Assembly: GCA_900143615.1 (NCBI GenBank)
Contig: FREU01000001.1
Span: 272,767 to 336,766, forward strand
Direction: 5' to 3'
DNA length: 64,000 bases
DNA from: Rhodobacteraceae bacterium Alg231-30
Lineage (GTDB): Bacteria; Pseudomonadota; Alphaproteobacteria; Rhodobacterales; Rhodobacteraceae
Below are positions 42,147-51,491 of this stretch, piece after piece; position 1 is the first letter of the stretch; each line of letters starts with the position of its first letter. The notes beneath the pieces are model-generated. The model was not told the origin of the DNA, did not search any database, and saw only the letters and a program-made list of their open reading frames with translations. Made by a program: the position numbers and the translations under genes.

Positions 42147-43250
42147 GTGGACAAGTTCGGGATCGGCATTGTTGGTGGTGGCTACATGGGCAAAGCGCAC
42201 TCTGTCGCTATGTCCTCGGTCGGGGCGATTTTTGATACAGAACTTCGACCATCGCTCGAGATGATTGCCGCTTCCTCGAAGGAAAGTGCGCAGCATTACC
42301 GCCAGAAATTCGGCTTCGCTCGCGCGGCGGATGATTGGCAGATGCTGGTTGAGGATCCGAAAGTTGAAGCGATTGTCATCGCGTCGCCTCAAGCCACACA
42401 CCGCGCCATTGCGGAGGCTGCGATGGCACTTGGAAAGCCTGTTTTTTGCGAGAAACCCTTGGCTGACACGATTGATGATGCGCGTGCAATGGTTGCGGCG
42501 GCAGAGGCTTCTGGTGTGATTAATATGATTGGTTTCAACTACATCCGCACGCCCGCCAGCCAGTTTGTCCGCACATTGTTGGCTGACGGCGCGATTGGGG
42601 ATGTCACATGGTTTCGCGGCGAGCATACAGAGGATTTTCTGGCCAATCCGCGTGAACCGCATAACTGGCGTTGTGATGGCATGGCCAACGGAAATATGGG
42701 TGATCTGGCACCGCACCCGATCAACGCGGCGCTCGCTCTTATGGGGCCAATTGCCGAGGTTATGGCCGAGGTGGAAACCGTCCATCGCGAACGGCCAGGA
42801 GGCGCGGTGACAAATGACGATCACGCCCAGATCATGTGTCGCTTTGCCAGCGGCGTGAAGGGCCATATTTATTCCAGCCGCGTCGCGACAGGGCGCAAAA
42901 TGGGCTATGCCTATGAAATACACGGCACCAAGGGTGCGATCCGCTTTGATCAGGAAGACCAGAATGCCGTTTGGCTTTACCGTGCAGAAGGCGCTGAGGC
43001 CACGCGCGGCTTTACCAAGATTCTGACAGGACCGACACATCCTGACTATGAACCTTTCTGCCTCGGGCCGGGCCACGGAACAGGCTATCAGGATCAGATC
43101 ATCATCGAAGCCAAGGATTTCTTGACCGCTATCGCATCTGGCCAATCCATCTGGCCAACATTCCGCGACGGTCTGGCTGTGGCAGAGGTGGTTGAGGCTG
43201 TATTAGCGTCCGCGCAAAACGGGGCATGGACTCCGGTTGTGCAGGTTTAG
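42147..43250 (+). CDS. Gfo/Idh/MocA oxidoreductase, first of three in the inositol cluster
   Basis: A 367-residue NAD(P)-dependent dehydrogenase: GIVGGGYMGKAHS is the Rossmann loop, CEKPLADTIDDA carries the catalytic EKP lysine, and GDLAPHPINAAL holds the substrate-binding histidine. The GTG at 42147 has AAGG upstream. It begins a three-gene plus-strand operon, divergent from iolD across the operator. Oxidation of an inositol isomer is likely; which isomer is unknown. Confidence 0.87.
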   Translation: MDKFGIGIVGGGYMGKAHSVAMSSVGAIFDTELRPSLEMIAASSKESAQHYRQKFGFARAADDWQMLVEDPKVEAIVIASPQATHRAIAEAAMALGKPVFCEKPLADTIDDARAMVAAAEASGVINMIGFNYIRTPASQFVRTLLADGAIGDVTWFRGEHTEDFLANPREPHNWRCDGMANGNMGDLAPHPINAALALMGPIAEVMAEVETVHRERPGGAVTNDDHAQIMCRFASGVKGHIYSSRVATGRKMGYAYEIHGTKGAIRFDQEDQNAVWLYRAEGAEATRGFTKILTGPTHPDYEPFCLGPGHGTGYQDQIIIEAKDFLTAIASGQSIWPTFRDGLAVAEVVEAVLASAQNGAWTPVVQV

Positions 43251-43263
43251 GAGATAAATCGAC

Positions 43264-44157
43264 ATGACTATTCGCATCGGAAATGCCCCCTGTTCATGGG
43301 GTGTCGAGTTCGCAGATGACCCTCGCAACCCGACATGGCGCACCGTCCTTAAGGAGTGCTCCGAAGCAGGGTATAAGGGGATTGAGCTGGGACCAGTCGG
43401 GTTCATGCCCGAAGATCCGGCCGTGCTGAGTGACGCGTTGGATGAGTTCGGTCTCGAGTTGATTGGCGGTGTTGTTTTCCGCGCCTTTCACGACCCCGCC
43501 CAGTGGTATGATGTTCTGGATGGGGCGAAGCGCACCTGTGAAGCGCTAAAGGCGCATGGTGCAAAGCATTTCGTTCTGATCGACAGTATATCGCCGCGTC
43601 GGGCTCCAACCGCAGGCCGTGCTGCCGAGGCCGAGCAGATGGATGATGCTGAGTGGACGGCGTATCGCGACCGGATTGTTACGGTCGCCAAGATGGGTGC
43701 CGAGGACTATGGGCTGATCCCAGAATTGCATCCGCATGCGGGCGGTTTCATGGATTTTGAACCTGAGGTTGAGCGGTTTCTGTCAGAGGTGGATGACGCG
43801 ACCGTGAAGCTTTGCATTGATACTGGCCATTGTACTTATGCGGGCTTTGATCCGGTCGCTTTCATGCAACGTCACATGGACCGCATCACCTATGTTCATT
43901 TCAAGTCGACAAGCGCGAAAGTAAAAGCCGAGGCAATTGCAAACCGTACAGGTTTCTATGACGCATGTGGCCAAGGGATTTTCTGCAACCTGTCAGATGG
44001 CGAGGTCGATTTTCCGGCGGTGCGCCAGTTGCTGTTGGAGAGCGGATTTGAAGGCTGGTGCACTATTGAGCAAGATTGTGATCCGACGCTTGACGGCTCA
44101 CCTGTCGACGATGCGCGCATCAACAGAGAATACTTGGAAAGAATCGGCTTCACGTAA
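43264..44157 (+). CDS. TIM-barrel sugar isomerase/epimerase, IolE/IolH type
   Basis: A 297-residue AP-endonuclease-2-fold barrel. IPELHPHAGG, LCIDTGHCTYAG, YVHFKSTS and CTIEQD supply the Glu, Asp, His and Glu ligands of the divalent metal. It may dehydrate inosose as IolE or isomerise it. The N-terminus (RIGNAPCSWGVEF) is not the commonest IolE form, so no symbol is given. It lies 13 bp after the first dehydrogenase gene and 12 bp before the second. Confidence 0.82.
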   Translation: MTIRIGNAPCSWGVEFADDPRNPTWRTVLKECSEAGYKGIELGPVGFMPEDPAVLSDALDEFGLELIGGVVFRAFHDPAQWYDVLDGAKRTCEALKAHGAKHFVLIDSISPRRAPTAGRAAEAEQMDDAEWTAYRDRIVTVAKMGAEDYGLIPELHPHAGGFMDFEPEVERFLSEVDDATVKLCIDTGHCTYAGFDPVAFMQRHMDRITYVHFKSTSAKVKAEAIANRTGFYDACGQGIFCNLSDGEVDFPAVRQLLLESGFEGWCTIEQDCDPTLDGSPVDDARINREYLERIGFT

Positions 44158-44169
44158 GGACGTAAGAGC

Positions 44170-45303
44170 ATGACAAAACTCAAATGGGGTATGATCGGTG
44201 GCGGCGAAGGGAGCCAGATTGGTCCGGCGCACCGCCTTGGTGCACAGGCGGATGGCTTGTTTGAATTCACCGCCGGCGCGTTAGATCACCGTCCCGAGGC
44301 GGGCCGTGCTTATGCGCGACAGCTAGGTATTGCGGCGGATCGCGCTTATGGCGATTGGCAAGAGATGCTGGCAGGCGAAACGCAACGGGATGACCGGGTT
44401 GACCTCGTGACTATTGCCACGCCGAACGCGACGCATTTCGAAATCACCAAGGCCTTCCTTGAAGCCGGATTTAATGTCCTGTGTGAAAAGCCTATGACGA
44501 TGACCGTCCAAGAGGGCGAAGAGATTGTGCGTGTGGCAGAAAAGACGGGCAAGGTGATGGCCGTCAACTATGCCTATTCTGCCTATCCTATGGTGCGTCA
44601 GGCGCGCGCGATGGTCCGCGCAGGCGAAATCGGGAAGGTCCGTCTTGTTGTTACCAATTTCAGTCATGGACATCATGGAGACGCGGGGGATGCCGACAAT
44701 CCGCGCGTCCGTTGGCGCTATGATCCGGCCATGGCAGGCGTGTCCGGCCAATTCGCAGATTGCGGTATCCACGCCATGCACATGGCCAGCTTTATCTGCG
44801 ATGACGAAGTGGAAAGCCTTTCAGCCGATTTTGCCTCAACCATCGCAAGCCGCGAGTTGGAAGATGACGCGATGGTCAATTTCCGCATGTCTGGTGGAAC
44901 GGTTGGGCGATTGTGGACGTCGTCGGTGGCCATCGGCCGCCAGCATGGTTTTGAAATCCAGATATTTGGCGAAACCGGTGGTCTGAAGTGGCATGCCGAG
45001 CAGCCGAACCAACTCATCTACACCCCGCTCGGCGGGCGTACCCAGATCATAGAAAAGGGCGAAGGCGGGCTTTTTGAAGACGCACAACGTCTGTCACGGG
45101 TGGCCATCGCGCATCCGGAGGGGTTTCCGCTGGCTGTGGCCAATATCTATTGTGAGCTTGCCGATCTGATCCGAGGAGAAACTCGCGACGGGATGCCTGG
45201 GGCTGCTGCGGGTGTTCGGTCGATGGCGGCTGTACATGCGGCTGTGGCGTCTGCTCGCGGGGGCGGGGATTGGGTGGACGCGAGGCCACCGATGTTTCGA
45301 TAA
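44170..45303 (+). CDS. Gfo/Idh/MocA oxidoreductase, second of three
   Basis: A 377-residue NAD(P)-dependent dehydrogenase: GMIGGGEGSQIGPAHRLG is an atypical glycine-rich loop, CEKPMTMTVQEG carries the EKP motif, and SGQFADCGIHAMHMASF the His-containing catalytic segment. AAGGA precedes the ATG. Similar proteins act on scyllo-inositol, inosose or sugar acids. It ends 10 bp from the convergent LacI gene. Confidence 0.88.
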   Translation: MTKLKWGMIGGGEGSQIGPAHRLGAQADGLFEFTAGALDHRPEAGRAYARQLGIAADRAYGDWQEMLAGETQRDDRVDLVTIATPNATHFEITKAFLEAGFNVLCEKPMTMTVQEGEEIVRVAEKTGKVMAVNYAYSAYPMVRQARAMVRAGEIGKVRLVVTNFSHGHHGDAGDADNPRVRWRYDPAMAGVSGQFADCGIHAMHMASFICDDEVESLSADFASTIASRELEDDAMVNFRMSGGTVGRLWTSSVAIGRQHGFEIQIFGETGGLKWHAEQPNQLIYTPLGGRTQIIEKGEGGLFEDAQRLSRVAIAHPEGFPLAVANIYCELADLIRGETRDGMPGAAAGVRSMAAVHAAVASARGGGDWVDARPPMFR

Positions 45304-45313
45304 AGCGAGTTTG

Positions 45314-46312
45314 TCAGTCTTTGGGCCGTAAAGTGCCGCGTTCTATCACGCGGCAGGGGAATACCCGTGCCTCGGGCGCTTGTTCAGGACCACTTAATGC
45401 GCTCGTGACCTTTTCGATGGAGGCCTCAATAATTTCGTCAATAGGTTGTTGAATGGTGGTCAGGTTGATGTTTTCCCAGCGCGCCATTTCCATATCGTTG
45501 AGGCCAATGATGCCAATGTCATCTGGCACGGATAGCCCTGCATCGGAAATGGCCGAAAGAGCCCCGATTGACAGAACGTCATCGCCGCAGAAGTAGGCTT
45601 CGGCAGGACGCGTCTGCAACAGCGTTTGCATCTGCGCGCGACCGGCGTCAAATGTATAGCCTTCGGCAAATGAATAGCTGACCGATACGTCATCTTGGTC
45701 GGCCAGCGCCTCCAGAAAACCGCTTAAACGGTCTTGGGTTGATGTGGCATTCTCAGGTCCGCCCAAGAAAGCGACCGAGCGGTACCCACGTTCCAGCAAA
45801 GTTCGGGCTGCGATGCGACCGCATTCGATATTGTTGATACCGACCATGTCCACATGCGGCGTCTCTGAATAGCGTCCAAAACTGTGCACTACAGGCATGT
45901 TTGCATCGCGAAACGCTCGGGAAAACCCAGGTGGCAGTGTCGAAGACGCCACGATGACCCCGTCAACCGAATAGGCCCGCAACATGCGGACAGAATTGCA
46001 CGGATCGGTTTGATCTGTCAGGTTCACCAGCAAGGGGCGCAACCCCCGTTCTTGTAGTCCTTTTGTAAATAAATCAAAAACTTCAAGAAAGAACGGGTTG
46101 TGGAAGTTGTTGGAGACAAGACCGATCATCTTGGTTCGGCCTGTTGTCAGGGATGATGCCAGCGCATTGGGGTGATACCCCAGATCAGCAGCGGCTTTTT
46201 CAACCCGTTCGCGCATCTTGCGCGACACCGAAGCGCCCGGGGTAAAGGCGCGTGACACCGCAGATCGGGATACTCCTGCGCGCTCGGCCACTTCTTTCAA
46301 GGTGATTGCCAT
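45314..46312 (-). CDS. LacI-family transcriptional regulator
   Basis: A 332-residue repressor. The N-terminal ITLKEVAERAGVSRSAVSRAFT is the helix-turn-helix, GYHPNALASSLTTGRTKMIGL is the hinge, and the remainder is a periplasmic-binding-protein-like effector domain. It sits in the middle of the inositol cluster and likely binds an inositol-derived effector. Two near-identical palindromes, at 42100-42117 and 51950-51971, are its probable operators. AAGAGAG precedes the ATG. Confidence 0.92.
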   Translation of the reverse strand: MAITLKEVAERAGVSRSAVSRAFTPGASVSRKMRERVEKAAADLGYHPNALASSLTTGRTKMIGLVSNNFHNPFFLEVFDLFTKGLQERGLRPLLVNLTDQTDPCNSVRMLRAYSVDGVIVASSTLPPGFSRAFRDANMPVVHSFGRYSETPHVDMVGINNIECGRIAARTLLERGYRSVAFLGGPENATSTQDRLSGFLEALADQDDVSVSYSFAEGYTFDAGRAQMQTLLQTRPAEAYFCGDDVLSIGALSAISDAGLSVPDDIGIIGLNDMEMARWENINLTTIQQPIDEIIEASIEKVTSALSGPEQAPEARVFPCRVIERGTLRPKD

Positions 46313-46465
46313 ATTTGCTCTCTTCTTGCCTGCACATCGTTTTTATCAGGCGCGGTACATCGCGAATAGTCGTTTCGCTTGCAAAGGGAAAGCGGGTCCT
46401 TACGTTGGTCGGGCGTTCGGTGCATTTTTGCCCCCGATAAGTTTGGAGAAAGCCTCTCTGTTTGC

Positions 46466-47608
46466 TCAGGGTAACCGTCTGGTATGGTTTTCAGTCAGGG
46501 CGGTTTTAAAGTCTGCTTCGCTCATGCCTTCATCCAGCGCCCGCGCCAAGAGCTCTGCCTGACTTTCGGAAGCCAAACCACCGATGGGAGGGTCGGTATC
46601 AAGGTTGGTGGGGAAGGGATATCCTTCGGAGGCCGCGGCGATCGAAGCGGCGCGCCTCTGCCCCGTCATGGCAAGATCCCGAAGCGCGGGAAATAGTGCG
46701 TGGGTCATAGCTGTACGGTCTATGCGTTCCAGAGTGCGGCCCATTGGGGATCCGATTTGCATGAGGTTTGCCATGCGTTGGATGTTTTGCGACCGGTTAT
46801 CGCCAGCGGCATGAAAGAGCGCCGGATTAAAGAAAAGCCCGTCGCCCTTTTGCAGCGGTGTCTGAACAAAGCGGTCTTCAAACAGATCACGGAACTCGGG
46901 CAACTGCATTGCGATATATCCTGGCCCATAGCGCTGTGAATTCGGCAGCAATTTGGTTGGGCCGCTTTCGATCGGCATGTCGCAATGGGCAATCGCCCCT
47001 TGAAGGGTCAATGCTGGCGAGAGGTGGTGGGCATGGATGGGAAACGATTGTGCCTGAGCTTGTGTCATGAAGCCAAGGTGATAGTCGCGGTGGCAAACCT
47101 GTGCCTTGCCGCCGGGGCGGACGACATTTATCTGCGTGGTCATCTGATAAAAGGGACCGAGCCACGCCTCGCTGACCGCTGCGACCGGCGGGGAGGCAAA
47201 GTAACGTGCAAAAACATCGGGCGCGCGCAGGCACAGTTTTTGTAAAGAGTTCCATATGCGATCATTTGCGCCACGTTCGCCGAAATGATCCCCACCGCAG
47301 TTGGCGAGGCGTTCGTCTTTGATGATTTGTTCAAAGACAGCTGTGGCCTGATCAACGGCGTCCAAATCCGCGACTGCGCCTTTCACAACGATGACGCCGG
47401 ACAAATCACGAAAAATCCGCGCCCATTCCGCCATCAAGGCCGATCTGTCGTCAGGCTTGCTCAGCGCGGCTGTGGTGTCGGCGGCTGAGTAGATGGGAAC
47501 GTTGTTAATAATCTCTGAGGTGAACCGAAGTTCGGAGGCATCCAATTGGTCGGAAATGAGCGCTTTAAACTCTGCGATCCGGCAATCATCTTGCGTGAAG
47601 TATCCCAT
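46466..47608 (-). CDS. Phytanoyl-CoA dioxygenase (PhyH) family protein
   Basis: A 380-residue Fe(II)/2-oxoglutarate dioxygenase candidate. QVCHRDYHLG supplies the H-x-D pair of the facial triad, and LFFNPALFHAAGDNRS the distal histidine with the 2-oxoglutarate-binding arginine. It starts 9 bp after an iolG-type gene, in the importer operon. Hydroxylation of, or demethylation from, an inositol derivative (for example a methylated inositol) would explain its place here, but the substrate is unproven. Confidence 0.8.
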   Translation of the reverse strand: MGYFTQDDCRIAEFKALISDQLDASELRFTSEIINNVPIYSAADTTAALSKPDDRSALMAEWARIFRDLSGVIVVKGAVADLDAVDQATAVFEQIIKDERLANCGGDHFGERGANDRIWNSLQKLCLRAPDVFARYFASPPVAAVSEAWLGPFYQMTTQINVVRPGGKAQVCHRDYHLGFMTQAQAQSFPIHAHHLSPALTLQGAIAHCDMPIESGPTKLLPNSQRYGPGYIAMQLPEFRDLFEDRFVQTPLQKGDGLFFNPALFHAAGDNRSQNIQRMANLMQIGSPMGRTLERIDRTAMTHALFPALRDLAMTGQRRAASIAAASEGYPFPTNLDTDPPIGGLASESQAELLARALDEGMSEADFKTALTENHTRRLP

Positions 47609-47617
47609 GTAACAATC

Positions 47618-48613
47618 CTATTCTCCGGGCTGCATCGCCTTTCCGGTTTGAACCGATTTCAACGCAGTCTCAGCCAACTCAAGCGCTTTCAATCCATCTC
47701 GCCCTGTTGTGGGCATCGCTGTTCCTTCGGCCAAAGCCTGTACAAATGCAGCGATCTCGTTTGCGTAGGCAGCGACATATCGGCTCATGAAGAAGTTCAG
47801 CAGGGGCGGGCGGTGATACCCAAATCTATCGGCGATCTCGATGTTTGCCTCATGCTGGTTATGTGCTGTGACTGAACCGGTGGAGCCATGCACTTCAATC
47901 CGCTGGTCGTAGCCATATGAGGCACGGCGTGCGTTGTTGATCGTGCATTGCTTGCCCGAAGCGGTTGTCAGGATGACATTGACGCTGTCAAAGTCACCCA
48001 GATTGCCGATCTCCGGATCTGTCAAGACCGATGCCGCGGCATAAACGGACGTCACCTCTTCGCCCAGAAGCCATCGTGCTACGTCGAAATCATGGATCGT
48101 CATGTCCCGAAAAATGCCGCCACTGCGCGCGATGTAGTCATTCGGCGGCGGGGCAGGATCTCGGGAGGTGAGCGTGATCATTTCGACATCACCAATTTTA
48201 CCCTCATCAATCGCGGCCTTCAGCGCCATAAAGTCGGGATCAAACCTGCGATTGAACCCCACCATCAGATCACCGCCTGCCGCCTCGACCTTGGCCAAGC
48301 AATTGCGAACACGCTCCAGATCAAGGTCAATGGGCTTTTCGCAAAAGACGGCTTTGCCAGCTTCCGTAAATTTCTCGATCAGATCAGCATGGGTATCTGT
48401 TGGCGTGCATATGATCACGGCATCGATGTCGCTGGATGCGGCAATCTCCTCTATCTCGCGGATGTCACAGCCGTATTGGGCGCGCATCTGTTCGGCTACT
48501 TCGGTAAATGGTTCCGCCATTGCGACAAGCTCTGCCCCGGGGACGGATGCGACCGCTCGGGCATGTACCTGGCCAATTCGTCCCGCCCCAAGTATCGCAA
48601 TTCTCAAGGGCAT
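47618..48613 (-). CDS. iolG: Inositol 2-dehydrogenase
   Basis: Oxidises myo-inositol to 2-keto-myo-inositol (scyllo-inosose) with NAD+. The 331-residue Gfo/Idh/MocA protein has AILGAGRIGQVHARAVA, FCEKPIDLDLERV and GGIFRDMTIHDFDVARWLLG, the last being the catalytic Asp/His segment typical of IolG. GFNRRFDPDF is another iolG mark. The ATG at 48613 overlaps the ATPase stop by 1 nt. It is the best match to classical IolG of the three dehydrogenases here. Confidence 0.9.
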   Translation of the reverse strand: MPLRIAILGAGRIGQVHARAVASVPGAELVAMAEPFTEVAEQMRAQYGCDIREIEEIAASSDIDAVIICTPTDTHADLIEKFTEAGKAVFCEKPIDLDLERVRNCLAKVEAAGGDLMVGFNRRFDPDFMALKAAIDEGKIGDVEMITLTSRDPAPPPNDYIARSGGIFRDMTIHDFDVARWLLGEEVTSVYAAASVLTDPEIGNLGDFDSVNVILTTASGKQCTINNARRASYGYDQRIEVHGSTGSVTAHNQHEANIEIADRFGYHRPPLLNFFMSRYVAAYANEIAAFVQALAEGTAMPTTGRDGLKALELAETALKSVQTGKAMQPGE

Positions 48614-49395
48614 CAAGTTGCTGTGTCCATGTACTCTTCGCCGGTCTTTGCTCCGGTGATGTAGGACACGACATCTTCGCCAGTATATTTGTCATTCTTG
48701 ATATCAAGATTGGCGCAGATCCGACCTCTGCGGAACACAACGATACGGTCGACCAGATCAAACACCTGTCGCATGTTGTGAGACACGAGGATCAAAGGTT
48801 CACCGGCCTCTTTTAGCGTGCGAATGATGTTTTCCACTTGCGCCGTCTCCTGCACACCTAACGCGGCCGTGGGTTCGTCCATAATCGTCAGCTTGGAACT
48901 GAACGATGCCGTGCGGGCAATCGCGACACATTGGCGTTGGCCGCCGGACATGCGTTCGATTGTATTGCGGATGTTGGGGATCTTGACCCCCGTGCGCTCA
49001 AGAGCATCCAGCGTATCTTTGCGCATCGCCTTGTAGTCCAGGAGGCGGAAGGGGCCGAGCCAGTCCCACTTGGTCTTCTCCCGTCCGAGGAACAGGTTGT
49101 CGGGTACGTCAAGGTGATCGGCCAGAGCGAGCGTTTGGAACACAGTTTCGATCCCGGCTTCTCGTGCGTCCAGCGGGCCGACGAAATCAACTTTTTCGCC
49201 ATATAGCCAGACTTTGCCACGGGTGCGCTGTTCGACGCCGGTGATCTGTCGCACAAAGGTGGATTTCCCCGCGCCATTATCGCCCATGATGGCAACATGC
49301 TCACCACGTTTCAGTTCGAAATGTGCCCCTTCCAGTGCGTGAACGCCGCCATAGTGTTTTGTCAGGTCTTCTGTTTTCAGAACAATGTCATTCAT
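48613..49395 (-). CDS. Sugar ABC transporter ATP-binding protein
   Basis: A 260-residue single-domain ATPase of the ribose/fructose (FrcA-like) type, rather than the double-domain RbsA type. Walker A is GDNGAGKST, the signature MSGGQRQCVAIARTA and Walker B LTIMDEPTAALG. GAGGAG precedes the ATG at 49395. It lies 11 bp after the permease gene and overlaps iolG by 1 nt, linking uptake to oxidation. Confidence 0.92.
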   Translation of the reverse strand: MNDIVLKTEDLTKHYGGVHALEGAHFELKRGEHVAIMGDNGAGKSTFVRQITGVEQRTRGKVWLYGEKVDFVGPLDAREAGIETVFQTLALADHLDVPDNLFLGREKTKWDWLGPFRLLDYKAMRKDTLDALERTGVKIPNIRNTIERMSGGQRQCVAIARTASFSSKLTIMDEPTAALGVQETAQVENIIRTLKEAGEPLILVSHNMRQVFDLVDRIVVFRRGRICANLDIKNDKYTGEDVVSYITGAKTGEEYMDTAT

Positions 49396-49406
49396 GGCAG
49401 GTCTCC

Positions 49407-50480
49407 TCAAACTCGATTTCGTTGTCGGAACTGGTCGAGAACGACCGCGGCGATGATGATGCCGCCCATTGCCATAAGCTGATAGGAGCCATCCAGTTTG
49501 ATGTAGGTGAAACCGGATCTGATCACGCCCAAAACCATCGCACCCAGAACTGTTCCGATGATTGAACCACGTCCGCCTTGCAGACTGATCCCACCGATCA
49601 CCGCCATCGCGATTGCGAAAAGCTCGTAGAACTCGCCCATGCCGGCCTGCGCTGTTGAGGCTTTGGAGCTGAGTACGATACCGGCAAAGGCCGCCAGCAT
49701 TGCCGCGATCATATAAACCATCAGCTTGTGACGCTTGACGTTGATCCCTGACATGCGGGCCGCTTCTTCGTTCGATCCGATTGCGTAGGTGTGTTTTCCG
49801 TAGACCGTATAGCTCATAATCAGTTGAAAAATGACGGCCAATGAAATGAACCAGACAACAGGCATCATGCCTGAGCCAAGGGCTGAGAATTGTTCTGTTG
49901 GGAAGGAGACCGGATTACCTCCTGACCACCACAGAGCGATTCCCCGACAAATCAGGAACATTCCCAATGTCGCGATGAAGGGTGGAATACGCAGATAGGC
50001 GATGAAAAAACCATTTACCATCCCTATGAAGGCGCCAAAGGTCAAACCAATCACCACGGGTATCATGACCGGCAGATCCATGGCCCAAGCACCGAAAAGG
50101 GCTTTGGGGTTCGGTTGTCCGTTCACAAATTCAGTTTGTGCAAAACTCATTGCGATCATGGCCGTTGCCGCGACCAGCGGACCGGAAGACAGGTCGATGC
50201 CTGCTGTTATGATCACTTGGGTCACGCCCAGCGCGATGATGCCGATTATGGCGACCTGCAGAATGATGATCTGCAAGCGAGCTTCGTTGAAAATGCTGTC
50301 AAAGCGGTCTTTCGTGTCGAACAAGAAGCTTTGGCCGCGCATGTAAGGGGCTGTCTGACCGATAATCTCAAAGACGACGATGATGATCACCAATGCCAGC
50401 AGAATGTTCAGCTCATTCGGCCAAGATCGTTTGGATTTGTCGAAAGTTAGACCGCCGGTGCCGTGGCTTGTATCTGCCAT
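49407..50480 (-). CDS. Sugar ABC transporter permease (RbsC-like)
   Basis: A 357-residue membrane protein with about 9-10 hydrophobic segments. GIDLSSGPLVAATAMIAM, FIATLGMFLICRGIALW and AIGSNEEAARMSGINV are RbsC family marks, the last being the ATPase-contact loop. It follows the binding-protein gene after a gap holding two near-identical hairpins. Inositol is the likely cargo by context. Confidence 0.93.
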   Translation of the reverse strand: MADTSHGTGGLTFDKSKRSWPNELNILLALVIIIVVFEIIGQTAPYMRGQSFLFDTKDRFDSIFNEARLQIIILQVAIIGIIALGVTQVIITAGIDLSSGPLVAATAMIAMSFAQTEFVNGQPNPKALFGAWAMDLPVMIPVVIGLTFGAFIGMVNGFFIAYLRIPPFIATLGMFLICRGIALWWSGGNPVSFPTEQFSALGSGMMPVVWFISLAVIFQLIMSYTVYGKHTYAIGSNEEAARMSGINVKRHKLMVYMIAAMLAAFAGIVLSSKASTAQAGMGEFYELFAIAMAVIGGISLQGGRGSIIGTVLGAMVLGVIRSGFTYIKLDGSYQLMAMGGIIIAAVVLDQFRQRNRV

Positions 50481-50510
50481 GCTCGTCTCTCGTTTTTATG
50501 AAATTGTTGA

Positions 50511-50553
50511 GCGGTGCCGTGTGGCACCGCCCAGTTCAGTGCCGTGTGGCACT
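50511..50553 (-). other. Two near-identical tandem hairpins 3' of the sugar binding-protein gene
   Basis: GCGGTGCC-GTGT-GGCACCGC (50511-50530) is an 8-bp stem. AGTGCC-GTGT-GGCACT (50538-50553) repeats its core, including the loop, 27 bp away and reaches the stop codon. There is no T-run. They are likely to stabilise the binding-protein message against 3' exonucleases, and could pair with each other. Confidence 0.7.
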
Positions 50554-51491
50554 TAGTTTTTGTCGAGGAAGTCACCCATGTTCGCAGGCGTAACCAGAAC
50601 GAATGGAATGTAGACTTTGCTTTGCACGTCTTCACCATTGATCAACTTCAAAGCAGCGTCGATGGAGCCGGTGCCCTGACCCACGGAATCCTGGAACACT
50701 GTCACGTCATAATCGCCCGCAGACATCACAACCAATGCGTCTTGGGATGCGTCCACGCCACCGACTTGAACGTCAGCCATGTCCATACCGGCGGCCTTCA
50801 TGGCCTGAATGGCACCGATCGCCATTTCGTCATTGTTGGCCAGAACAAAGTCAAATGGCTCACCCGATGACATCCAGTTGGTCATAAGGTCCTGAGCTTC
50901 GTCGCGTGACCAGTTTGCTGGCTGCTCGTCGATGATCTCCATGAAATTGCACATGTCCATACCAATAACGTCATGGACGTCTTTTGACCGTTGAACCGCC
51001 GCCTGGTTGGACAGTTGACCGTTCATCAGATAGCCGCGTGCGCCATTGCCTTTGCCCGCAGCGCGCAGGTTCTTACAAACCTCAAATGCCGACAGGGTAC
51101 CGGATTCGATTTCGTTTGAGGCGACGAAAGCCTGAGTGGGCGGCAGATCGTTCACATTGTCCGGCTCGCGGTTAACATAGACCAGCGGCACGTTGCCTGC
51201 AGCGGCAGAAACAGCAGCGCCAGCAGATGTATCAACGATGTTCACGATGATCGCGTCCGCCCCATTGGCGACGAAATCCTTTACTTGGTCGATTTGCTTG
51301 GCAAGATCGTCTGTGGCATCGACCTGTTGGTAGGACAGGCCATCAATGGTGCCAGCATATTCTGTCATACCGTTGCGTAAAACAGTCAGCCAGTTGTCGT
51401 CGAACCGTGAAAAGGTTGCGCCGATTTCCTGAGCCATGGCACCTGTCGCGGTCATCGCGACAAGGCTTGCAGCAATAAAGTTCTTTTTCAT
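50553..51491 (-). CDS. Sugar (probable inositol) ABC transporter substrate-binding protein
   Basis: A 312-residue periplasmic protein of the ribose/galactose-binding family. Residues 1-21 are a signal peptide ending AMA. EIGATFSRFDDNWLTVLRNGM starts the mature protein, and FVLANNDEMAIGAIQAMKAAG and VGGVDASQDALVVM are family marks. GGGAGGA precedes the ATG at 51491. It leads the importer-iolG-PhyH operon, with a long 641-bp gap upstream holding a LacI-type palindrome. Confidence 0.92.
   Translation of the reverse strand: MKKNFIAASLVAMTATGAMAQEIGATFSRFDDNWLTVLRNGMTEYAGTIDGLSYQQVDATDDLAKQIDQVKDFVANGADAIIVNIVDTSAGAAVSAAAGNVPLVYVNREPDNVNDLPPTQAFVASNEIESGTLSAFEVCKNLRAAGKGNGARGYLMNGQLSNQAAVQRSKDVHDVIGMDMCNFMEIIDEQPANWSRDEAQDLMTNWMSSGEPFDFVLANNDEMAIGAIQAMKAAGMDMADVQVGGVDASQDALVVMSAGDYDVTVFQDSVGQGTGSIDAALKLINGEDVQSKVYIPFVLVTPANMGDFLDKN

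Noticed and set aside
42126-43145. A 339-codon open frame on the strand opposite the first Gfo/Idh gene
   Set aside because: The plus strand encodes a clear dehydrogenase over the same span; the opposite frame lacks recognisable motifs.
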